NCBI GenBank assembly: GCA_017395635.1
Contig: JAFQOE010000019.1
Location: 1 to 33,585, forward strand
Source: Lachnospiraceae bacterium
Lineage (GTDB): Bacteria; Bacillota; Clostridia; Lachnospirales; Lachnospiraceae
Length of the DNA: 33,585 bases
Direction of reading: 5' to 3'
Part shown: in pieces, positions 26,565 through 32,732 of the stretch
How positions within the stretch are numbered: the stretch's first letter is position 1
Layout of the letters: each line of letters starts with the position of its first letter
Translations under genes and position numbers: made by a program
Notes under the pieces: model-generated
Seen by the model: the letters and a program-made list of their open reading frames with translations, nothing else
Databases searched by the model: none
What the model was told of the DNA's origin: nothing

Positions 26565-27851
26565 ATGAAACCGTTAAAGGATTTGACAAAAGCGGAATTA
26601 CTTGTAATGAAAGAAGCATTGGCCCAGGAATATAAAGAGGCACAGGGAAAAGGACTTAACCTTAATATGTCAAGAGGTAAGCCTGGTGTTTCTCAGTTGG
26701 AATTGGCTATGCCGATGTTGGATGTGATTAATAGTTCTTCCGATATGCATACAATGTTAGGTAATGACACACGTAATTATGGAGATTTGGATGGAATTGG
26801 CGAGTGTAGACGTCTTATGGCTAATATGATGTCTGTACAGAAGGACAATGTGATTGTATGCGGTAACTCAAGTTTGAACATTATGTATGATACGGTTTCT
26901 CGCTCTATGGTAAGGGGTGTGAATGGTTCTACTCCTTGGTGCAAGTTAGATAAAGTGAAATTCTTGTGTCCGGTGCCTGGATATGATAGACATTTTGCTA
27001 TTACAGAGTATTTCGGAATTGAGATGATTAACATTCCTTTGTACGAGGATGGTCCGGATATGGATATGGTAGAACAGTATGTGAATAATGATGAGGCTGT
27101 TAAGGGAATTTGGTGTGTACCGAAGTATTCGAACCCAACTGGTATTTCCTACTCAGATGAGGTTGTAAAGCGTTTTGCAAACTTGAAACCGGCAGCAGAG
27201 GATTTTCGCATTTATTGGGATAATGCATATTGCATTCATCATTTATATGAAGATAAGCAGGATGAGATTTTGAATATTTTAGAAGAATGTGAAAAGGCAG
27301 GAAATCCTAACATGGTTTACATTTTTGCATCTACTTCTAAGATTAGTTTCCCTGGTTCCGGTGTGTCTGCAATTGCAACATCATTTGAGAATGTGAAGCA
27401 TATTATGAGTCAGATGACAATTCAGACAATCGGTCATGATAAGATTAACCAGCTTCGTCATACTAAGTTTTTCAAGGATATTGATGGCTTGAAAGCACAC
27501 ATGAAGAAACATGCTGAATTGATGCGTCCAAAGTTTGAGGCTGTTTTGGATGTGTTGAATGAAGAGTTGGCAGGACTTGAGATTGGTAGCTGGATTGAGC
27601 CAAGAGGAGGATACTTCATTTCATTTGATGCGATGGAAGGTTGTGCAAAAGAGATTGTAGCGAAGTGTAAAGATGCAGGTGTCATTATGACAGGTGCAGG
27701 TGCTACATATCCATATGGTAACGATCCTAAAGATAGCAATATTCGTATCGCTCCATCTTTCCCTACTCCGGAGGAAATGAGCGAGGCAGCGAAGTTGTTT
27801 GCTCTTTGCGTTAAGATGGTAAGTGTGGATAAGATTTTGTCTACTATGTAA
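26565..27851 (+). CDS. PLP-dependent aminotransferase, MocR-type aminotransferase family (PF12897-like)
   Basis: Fold-type I aminotransferase of 428 aa. The N-terminus LNLNMSRGKPGVSQLELAMPMLD and NYGDLDGIGECRRLMANM are characteristic of the stand-alone 'Aminotran_MocR' group, which has no DNA-binding domain. The PLP-binding Lys is in FASTSKISFPGSGVSA, the Asp-Asn pair in RIYWDNAYCIHHL, and the C-terminal substrate Arg probably in SNIRIAPSFPTPEEM. Start AAGGAGGACCATTT-ATG. Members are annotated as alanine- or aspartate-type aminotransferases; the substrate cannot be read from the sequence. It stands alone and is followed by a terminator and ybaK. Confidence 0.88.
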   Translation: MKPLKDLTKAELLVMKEALAQEYKEAQGKGLNLNMSRGKPGVSQLELAMPMLDVINSSSDMHTMLGNDTRNYGDLDGIGECRRLMANMMSVQKDNVIVCGNSSLNIMYDTVSRSMVRGVNGSTPWCKLDKVKFLCPVPGYDRHFAITEYFGIEMINIPLYEDGPDMDMVEQYVNNDEAVKGIWCVPKYSNPTGISYSDEVVKRFANLKPAAEDFRIYWDNAYCIHHLYEDKQDEILNILEECEKAGNPNMVYIFASTSKISFPGSGVSAIATSFENVKHIMSQMTIQTIGHDKINQLRHTKFFKDIDGLKAHMKKHAELMRPKFEAVLDVLNEELAGLEIGSWIEPRGGYFISFDAMEGCAKEIVAKCKDAGVIMTGAGATYPYGNDPKDSNIRIAPSFPTPEEMSEAAKLFALCVKMVSVDKILSTM

Positions 27852-27919
27852 GAGGATATAGTTTTATATAGTGACTGTGAAGATACAAGACGGTTACGAA
27901 GTAGCAATATTAATATTTG

Positions 27920-27950
27920 AGTGAGTAAGTCGTAGGCTTACTCACTTTTC
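27920..27950 (+). terminator. Intrinsic terminator after the aminotransferase
   Basis: Perfect 10-bp stem AGTGAGTAAG / CTTACTCACT with a 7-nt loop, followed by TTTT. Confidence 0.8.
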
Positions 27951-27966
27951 GATTAGGAGAAGAATT

Positions 27967-28455
27967 ATGGCAAAGAAAGAGAATAAAACCAATGCGATGC
28001 GCATATTGGATAAGCATAAAATTAGTTATAAAGTAAACAATTATGAATGCGATGAATTTGTTGACGGAATGCAGATAGCGGATAAGAATGGACAAGCTTA
28101 TGAACAGTCATTTAAGACCTTGGTTACAGTCGGAAAAAGTGGAGGGTATTATGTGCTTGTTCTTCCGGTAGACAAAGAAATTGATTTCAAAAAGGCTGCC
28201 CGCATCGTAGGTGAAAAGTCGGTAGAAATGATTCCTGTAAAAGATATTAATGCAGTAACAGGTTACATACGTGGAGGTTGTACACCGCTTGGAATGAAGA
28301 AATTGTATCCAACTGTGATTCATGAAAGTGCTAAGGATTTTGATGAGATTATTATAAGTGGTGGAAAGCTTGGTGTACAGATTTTACTGAATCCCAATGA
28401 TTTGGCGCAGGTTGTCAATGCTAGATTTGAAGATGTGATTGCAATCGACGAATAA
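27967..28455 (+). CDS. ybaK: YbaK/EbsC family aminoacyl-tRNA deacylase
   Basis: 162-aa trans-editing enzyme that in characterised relatives hydrolyses Cys-tRNA(Pro). The YbaK fold is recognisable from TNAMRILDKHKISYKVNNYE at the start, QSFKTLVTVGKSGGYYVLVLPVDKEIDFKKAARIVGEKSVEMI with the conserved lysines, and VTGYIRGGCTPLGMKKLYPTVIHESA followed by IIISGGKLGVQILLNP. ATG 27967 has TAGGAGA upstream. No sign of fusion to ProRS. Monocistronic behind the preceding terminator unless read-through occurs. Confidence 0.93.
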   Translation: MAKKENKTNAMRILDKHKISYKVNNYECDEFVDGMQIADKNGQAYEQSFKTLVTVGKSGGYYVLVLPVDKEIDFKKAARIVGEKSVEMIPVKDINAVTGYIRGGCTPLGMKKLYPTVIHESAKDFDEIIISGGKLGVQILLNPNDLAQVVNARFEDVIAIDE

Positions 28456-28514
28456 TAACAGATACGGCCTTTGGAGATAAAGATGCAAAAGGATGTAAAA
28501 TTATAAAGAAATGT

Positions 28515-28541
28515 TAACTTTTCTTTATGTATTTCCGATAC
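28515..28541 (+). promoter_or_regulatory. Possible sigma-D (sigma-28, motility) promoter
   Basis: TAAC (28515-28518), 15-bp spacer, TCCGATAC (28534-28541), against the Bacillus sigma-D consensus TAAA-N15-GCCGATAT: 3 of 4 and 6 of 8 matches. It would drive the EF-hand-like gene through a leader of about 200 nt containing the hairpin repeats. Could be chance. Confidence 0.3.
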
Positions 28542-28602
28542 ATAATATGAAAGGGTGAAGTGGTGGAACATGGATGCTCTGCTACTTTTTTGTGTTTACA
28601 AT

Positions 28603-28646
28603 GAGCCAAGTGGATTCATGCTTGCATGAAAATCCATTTGGCGAAT
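28603..28646. repeat. 44-nt dispersed hairpin repeat, copy 2
   Basis: GAGCCAAGTGGATTCATGC...GCGAAT: outer stem GCCAA/TTGGC, middle TGGAT/ATCCA, inner CATGC/GCATG. Length and termini equal those of 12372-12415, and the fold is similar, while the stem sequence differs with compensating pairs. Confidence 0.55.
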
Positions 28647-28656
28647 GTCCATCACT

Positions 28657-28676
28657 GAGCATGCTTTGCATGCGAT
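28657..28676. repeat. Short hairpin with the same GAGC...GCGA ends
   Basis: GAGCATGCTTTGCATGCGAT: a 6-bp stem GCATGC/GCATGC with a TTT loop, flanked by GA and GAT as in the 44-nt elements. It starts 10 bp after copy 2 and may be a minimal member of the same family. Confidence 0.4.
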
Positions 28677-28745
28677 GTTTTGGAAATCCCTCCAATTCCC
28701 TTTCGTAATCTATATATTTCATGGAAAAGAAAGGAGTTGAGTACC

Positions 28746-29978
28746 ATGAAAATCAATGAGAGTGCTGTTGCGCTATCTGGTAAGTGCAGTTACAGCAAGT
28801 TTCAGGAAACCCGGGTGGAGTCTGTTACCATGAGTGCGTCTAAGTGGAATGAACTTCAAGAAATACTGGGGAACAATCCTGCTGAGGTATCTATCTCGAA
28901 AGAATCCCAATCTTTACTGGAACAATTGAAGGAAGAAAAAAACAGCGGGCAAGAACAAGCACAAAAACGACAATTGTCGCAGATGCTTGAAAGTGCTCAG
29001 GAAGTGCAGCCAAGTGCACCACAGGTGCAGACGGAAACGGATCATATGATTGAGACCCTGCGTCGCATTTTGGCAATGCTGAAAGAGCTTCGTAATGGAA
29101 AAGGATTGTCCTATCTTGGGAAAATTCGCAGTATGCAGGTGGAAGATGTTATGGAAGTGGATGAACATTTTGGTGCTAGTGTAGCGCGAAGTGGAAAAAC
29201 CTTTAGTTTATCGCAGAATGTTAATGTGATTGATTTGAGAAGTCGATCATCTACAACATTATCAACCGGAGTGGCTGTTAATCAGGGGTTCACTTCTGGT
29301 AATAGTGGAACGGCTTGGGTTCGTCATACTGAGAAAAGTGGGTTTATGATGGAGCAGGAAACAACGTCATTTTCTGCAACAGGTATTGTGAAAACGGCGG
29401 ATGGAAGGGAGATTAACTTTGGGGTTAATCTGGAAATGTCCCGCGGATTTGCAGGATCTTTCTTGGAATCGTCAACGGAAGAAGTAATATTAACCGATCC
29501 GTTAGTTATTAATCTGGAGAGTGGAACGGCTTCGGTGACTGACCAGAAATTCTTCTTTGACTTGGACGCAGATGGAAACAAAGAAGAGATATCCTCTCTT
29601 GGACAAGGAAGTGGCTTCCTGGCCTTCGATAAGAATGAGGATGGAGAAATTAATGATGGTTCCGAGCTGTTTGGAACAAAGTCCGGGGATGGATTTGCTG
29701 ATTTGTCAAAGTATGACGAAGATGGCAATGGATGGATTGATGAAAATGACTGGATTTTCAAGGAATTGAAGGTTTGGACGAAAGATGCAGAAGGCAAGGA
29801 TAAGCTTATTGATTTGAAGAGTGCGGATGTGGGAGCAATCTATCTTGGAAGTGCGAACACACAGTTTCATTTGAATGATACCGCCAATAAGACCAACGCA
29901 GTAATTCAGAAAACCGGTGTTTTTCTAAGGGAAAGCGGAACCGTTGGAACTATACAGCATTTGGATTTGGCAGTATAG
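28746..29978 (+). CDS. Leaderless EF-hand-like calcium-binding protein of unknown function
   Basis: 410 aa, no signal peptide or membrane helix. The N-terminus MKINESAVALSGKCSYSKF resembles, from memory, the start of a widespread uncharacterised family. A Gln/Glu-rich coiled-coil-like segment follows (about 55-110). The C-terminal part has Asp-rich loops: F-D-L-D-A-D-G-N-K-E-E (about 270), D-K-N-E-D-G-E-I-N-D-G-S-E-L-F-G (about 297-312) and D-E-D-G-N-G-W-I-D-E-N-D (about 327-338), which look like EF-hand or hemolysin-type calcium sites. It ends GTIQHLDLAV. I chose ATG 28746, with AAAGGAG 9 nt upstream, over an upstream in-frame start without RBS. A weak sigma-D-like promoter might link it to motility. 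The function is not known. Confidence 0.75.
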   Translation: MKINESAVALSGKCSYSKFQETRVESVTMSASKWNELQEILGNNPAEVSISKESQSLLEQLKEEKNSGQEQAQKRQLSQMLESAQEVQPSAPQVQTETDHMIETLRRILAMLKELRNGKGLSYLGKIRSMQVEDVMEVDEHFGASVARSGKTFSLSQNVNVIDLRSRSSTTLSTGVAVNQGFTSGNSGTAWVRHTEKSGFMMEQETTSFSATGIVKTADGREINFGVNLEMSRGFAGSFLESSTEEVILTDPLVINLESGTASVTDQKFFFDLDADGNKEEISSLGQGSGFLAFDKNEDGEINDGSELFGTKSGDGFADLSKYDEDGNGWIDENDWIFKELKVWTKDAEGKDKLIDLKSADVGAIYLGSANTQFHLNDTANKTNAVIQKTGVFLRESGTVGTIQHLDLAV

Positions 29979-29988
29979 AATTGCAAAA

Positions 29989-30009
29989 CAAGGGTCGACA
30001 CAACCCTTG
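29989..30009 (+). terminator. Small hairpin after the EF-hand-like gene
   Basis: 7-bp stem CAAGGGT/ACCCTTG, loop cgacaca, 11 bp after the stop codon. No T run, so a weak terminator at best. Confidence 0.35.
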
Positions 30010-30039
30010 GATATAAGTAACTATTGGACTACCATATTG

Positions 30040-30081
30040 GTGCAGCATTTTTGTTTACTTGCATGGATGAAAATGCTGCAC
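30040..30081. repeat. 12-bp inverted repeat (hairpin)
   Basis: Perfect arms GTGCAGCATTTT (30040-30051) and AAAATGCTGCAC (30070-30081) around an 18-nt loop. No T run follows on the + strand. It lies between the EF-hand-like gene and the two-component promoter; its loop shares CTTGCAT and GAAAAT pieces with the repeat at 28603. Terminator, repeat copy or regulator site are all possible. Confidence 0.5.
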
Positions 30082-30185
30082 ATATAAGGTGGTTGAGGGA
30101 TGTAAAATTGACTTGTTAGTTACCCTAAAAGTGGAATAGAGTCAGTCCTATTTATAGAAAAATAAATAGATTAAGTCCAAACTAA

Positions 30186-30213
30186 TTGACATCAATATGA
30201 AACAAAGTATAAT
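30186..30213 (+). promoter_or_regulatory. Promoter of the LytTR two-component operon
   Basis: Perfect TTGACA (30186-30191), 16-bp spacer, perfect TATAAT (30208-30213). The predicted start near 30220 lies downstream of the ATG at 30197, which rules out the longer reading of the regulator. No clear LytTR repeat is seen upstream, so expression may be constitutive. Confidence 0.7.
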
Positions 30214-30274
30214 CAAACATAAGATTGTGCATTATTTTGAAGAATTTCAGAAATATAGTATAAAGGATAAGATT

Positions 30275-31018
30275 ATGAAAATTGTGATTTGTGATGATGA
30301 CAGAGAAATGCTTAATCAGATAGAAGTCTATTGTGAGCAAATTTGTGAAAAAGAAGATGTTATTATTTCATATAACAATTCGGAAGAACTTTATGAGTAT
30401 TTATCAAAAGAACAGCCACAAGTGGAATTGTTTATTTTAGATATAGAGATGCCCGGTTTAGATGGACTTGAAATGAAAAAGCAGATATCTACCATGTATA
30501 ATTATACTAATATATTGTTTTTGACTAGTCATAGTGAAATGATGCAGAAAGCTTTTGGTAGAAATGTAATGGGTTTTTTACAGAAAAATAACTATAGAGA
30601 ATTGTTGGCTTCTTCTATAAGAGAAATCCGAAAAGAAGTGCAGAAGGATGATATGCTTGAGGTAATCATTAACGGAGAGAGTGTCAGCTTTCATAAGAGT
30701 ATGATTATAATGATAGAAGCAAAACATGTATATTCGATTGTCAGTTATGTGAATTATTTTAATCAGGAAGAACAAAAAATTGAATTTGAACAAAATAGTT
30801 ACCGATTAAGCTTAAGTAAATGGGAACAGATATTACCAAGTTGTGATTTTTGTAAAATTAGCAGGTCATGTATTGTTAATATGAAATATGTAAAAAAAAT
30901 TGGTGATTATATTGTTTTAGAAAATGGTGAGATGATAGAAATACCGGTAAAGAAAAAGAAACATATAAAACAAGTATATAATGAATATTGTTTACGCATG
31001 GCAAAAGTAGTATATTAA
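30275..31018 (+). CDS. LytTR-family response regulator (AgrA/ComE-like)
   Basis: 247-aa response regulator. The receiver domain has acidic residues D7-D8-D9, phospho-acceptor Asp56 in FILDIEMPGLDG, a switch Thr/Ser in LFLTSHSE and the conserved Lys in GFLQKNN. The C-terminal LytTR DNA-binding domain spans about 130-240 (MIIMIEAKHVYSIVSYV ... FCKISRSCIVNMKYVKKI ... GEMIEIPVKKKKHIK). ATG 30275 has AAAGGA at good spacing. The sensor kinase follows after 23 bp. Two near-consensus LytTR/AgrA sites downstream of the kinase (32411-32448) are its likely target. Known relatives control peptide signalling, bacteriocins or virulence factors. Confidence 0.92.
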   Translation: MKIVICDDDREMLNQIEVYCEQICEKEDVIISYNNSEELYEYLSKEQPQVELFILDIEMPGLDGLEMKKQISTMYNYTNILFLTSHSEMMQKAFGRNVMGFLQKNNYRELLASSIREIRKEVQKDDMLEVIINGESVSFHKSMIIMIEAKHVYSIVSYVNYFNQEEQKIEFEQNSYRLSLSKWEQILPSCDFCKISRSCIVNMKYVKKIGDYIVLENGEMIEIPVKKKKHIKQVYNEYCLRMAKVVY

Positions 31019-31041
31019 GTGCTTGTTTGAAAAGGAGAATG

Positions 31042-32343
31042 ATGGAAGAAGTAGTATACTTGATTTATCAATTGATGGATTATTCTAGATATATATTTGT
31101 TTTTATAGGCTTATTACATTTAGAGTTGACCAGACAACGTAAGAAAATAATAAGTGCAGCTATTGTTTTTGCAATTGGTGTTATGATAATCTATACATTT
31201 TTCAGTAATATGTCTTTTTTGGATGTAGTATTATTTGGTATGATTACATTTTTGTTGTTTGATAATAAGCTTTCTGTACGCTGGTTAATGTATATTCCTG
31301 TGGAGCGGTGTATGGAATTTGCAGATGAAACAATAGCCATACTAGAAGGGATATTGTTTGATTTTAATCCGTTAATTATAGCCAATTATGAAAATATAAC
31401 ATATAATATTGGAGTAGTATTTCCTTCTTTTGTTGTTCTATTGTTTATTTGTTGGAAAAATAAACAGATACATAAGCAGAAGGAATTGTCTGTTCATATA
31501 ACCGGTAAATTATACATATTACTATTGGTGGCAATTCAGGTGTCAGTGATGCTAATGAGTATTGTATCTTATATTGCATTTTCGGAAGATAAGGAAGCAT
31601 TGTTATACTTTATGCAAAGTATTACTTTTCTGGTAATAATCGTTGTAATTGTAGTGTTTCTACTGTTGTTTTATATGTATTCCTTTTTTAGTAATCAAGA
31701 AATGCAAAAGAAATTGTTGCTATTACAACAAAAACAATACGAGTTGCAAAATGAATATTATCGGACTGTATATCAAAAAAGTGAAGAGTTGAGAGCTTTT
31801 CGTCATGATTATCGTCATCATATAATGTATTTGTCTCAACGAATGAGTGAAAAAAATTATGATGAGGTAATGAGTTATCTGCTTTCTTTGGAAAAAAACG
31901 GAAAGGGACTATTAGAACACACAGAAATATATTCTGGTAATAGGGTAATTGATGCTATTATTCAGGGCATCTTAAATAAAAAGGAAAATATCGGTATTGA
32001 TTTTGTGTATCAAGGCCGGGTAAGACAAGAATTAGGTATTGAAGATATTGATTTGTGTATTGTATTGTCAAATGTGTTAGAGAATGCGGCAGAAGCTTGT
32101 AGAGATTGTGAAGTGAAAAGAATTACAATGATAATAAAAATGTATAAGAACAATCTTGTGATGCAAATTGATAATACATATAGAAAAGAGTTGTTTAATA
32201 ATTTGCAAACGAGTAAAAAGAATAAAGAAAAACATGGATATGGAATTCAAAATGTTTTGAGGGTGATTGAGAAATATGATGGTACTATCGAATATACAAG
32301 GGGCGAATTGTTCGGAGTGACAATTCAACTGAATGGATTATAA
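31042..32343 (+). CDS. GHKL-type sensor histidine kinase (AgrC/ComD-like)
   Basis: 433-aa membrane kinase. The N-terminal half has about six hydrophobic helices (to roughly residue 225), the typical peptide-sensing module. A coiled-coil linker follows (LLLLQQKQYELQNEYYRTVYQKSEELRAF). The phospho-acceptor His255 is in FRHDYRHHI; the N box is LSNVLENAAEAC (about 342-353) and the G box HGYGIQNV (about 396-403). The last Gly-rich box is minimal, as in HATPase_c_5 kinases. ATG codons at 31039 and 31042 are adjacent; AAAGGAG is very close, so 31042 is slightly better. It probably senses a peptide; no agrB/agrD pair is in the window. A terminator follows 20 bp after the stop. Confidence 0.9.
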   Translation: MEEVVYLIYQLMDYSRYIFVFIGLLHLELTRQRKKIISAAIVFAIGVMIIYTFFSNMSFLDVVLFGMITFLLFDNKLSVRWLMYIPVERCMEFADETIAILEGILFDFNPLIIANYENITYNIGVVFPSFVVLLFICWKNKQIHKQKELSVHITGKLYILLLVAIQVSVMLMSIVSYIAFSEDKEALLYFMQSITFLVIIVVIVVFLLLFYMYSFFSNQEMQKKLLLLQQKQYELQNEYYRTVYQKSEELRAFRHDYRHHIMYLSQRMSEKNYDEVMSYLLSLEKNGKGLLEHTEIYSGNRVIDAIIQGILNKKENIGIDFVYQGRVRQELGIEDIDLCIVLSNVLENAAEACRDCEVKRITMIIKMYKNNLVMQIDNTYRKELFNNLQTSKKNKEKHGYGIQNVLRVIEKYDGTIEYTRGELFGVTIQLNGL

Positions 32344-32363
32344 ATTAAATAGTAAATATAATT

Positions 32364-32391
32364 AAGGTGTGCATTGAGCATACCTTTTTTT
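32364..32391 (+). terminator. Intrinsic terminator of the two-component operon
   Basis: 7-bp stem GGTGTGC/GCATACC (one G-U pair), ATTGA loop, followed by seven T residues. Confidence 0.85.
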
Positions 32392-32410
32392 GAGTGTTAT
32401 ATTAACGTAA

Positions 32411-32448
32411 AATCAGACGTTCAGAACAAAAATCGGACGTTTAGAACA
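32411..32448 (+). promoter_or_regulatory. Pair of LytTR (AgrA-type) direct-repeat binding sites
   Basis: AATCAGACGTTCAGAACA (32411-32428) and AATCGGACGTTTAGAACA (32431-32448) match at 16 of 18 positions with a 20-bp period. Each includes a 9-mer, GACGTTCAG or GACGTTTAG, that fits the AgrA consensus [TA][AC][CA]GTTN[AG][TG] at 8 of 9 positions. They end 6 bp before a -35 element, the normal activator position. That the response regulator at 30275 binds here is inferred. Confidence 0.7.
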
Positions 32449-32454
32449 TTGAGG

Positions 32455-32484
32455 TTGATTGTGTTCAAAGATTATGTGTATAGT
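32455..32484 (+). promoter_or_regulatory. Weak promoter under the LytTR sites
   Basis: TTGATT (32455-32460), 18-bp spacer, TATAGT (32479-32484). The poor -35 and long spacer fit a promoter that needs an activator. Start expected near 32491. Confidence 0.5.
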
Positions 32485-32531
32485 GAAACAATCGTACGAA
32501 AGATATGTAAGCGCTTAGGAAGGAGATAAAG

Positions 32532-32594
32532 GTGCAAAACTATTTAAGCGACTGGAGCATCATTGCTTGGTGGCTAAGTATTGTAAAGAAGTAA
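32532..32594 (+). CDS. 20-aa amphipathic Trp-rich peptide under LytTR control
   Basis: GTG-started ORF of 20 codons: MQNYLSDWSI then IAWWLSIVKK. AAGGAG lies about 7 nt before the GTG, and the gene is placed 41 nt after the predicted start of a LytTR-site promoter. It has three Trp, a hydrophobic face and a C-terminal KK, with no leader peptide, no GG cleavage site and no Cys. In composition and control it recalls delta-hemolysin and other phenol-soluble modulins, or leaderless bacteriocins. A signal peptide for the neighbouring kinase is another possibility. No exporter, immunity gene or AgrB homologue is seen nearby. ORFs this short arise by chance, so the case rests on RBS, promoter and context. 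Confidence 0.5.
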   Translation: MQNYLSDWSIIAWWLSIVKK

Positions 32595-32678
32595 AATTAA
32601 AGGTAGAGTTACTTTTAAAACTGTTTTATAAGCGAAAACATAGATATGCATAAAGCATATGTTACATTGTTAGCTTTG

Positions 32679-32726
32679 ATTAATTGAATATTTCTGTTTG
32701 GATTGAGCAAAGATTATTCAATTAAT
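32679..32726. terminator. Hairpin at the end of the transposase gene
   Basis: Perfect 12-bp inverted repeat ATTAATTGAATA (32679-32690) / TATTCAATTAAT (32715-32726) with a 24-nt loop. It starts 7 bp after the transposase stop (minus strand). Probably a terminator or a structure near the insertion-sequence end; the terminal inverted repeat of the element could not be identified. Confidence 0.4.
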
Positions 32727-32732
32727 TATAAC

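Noticed and set aside
30197-30274. Longer N-terminus of the LytTR regulator from ATG 30197
   Set aside because: The perfect TTGACA-16-TATAAT promoter starts transcription after this ATG, and receiver domains begin with MKIVICDDD.
32646-32687. 13-codon ORF after the 20-aa peptide gene
   Set aside because: No SD, and it overlaps hairpins at the insertion-sequence end.
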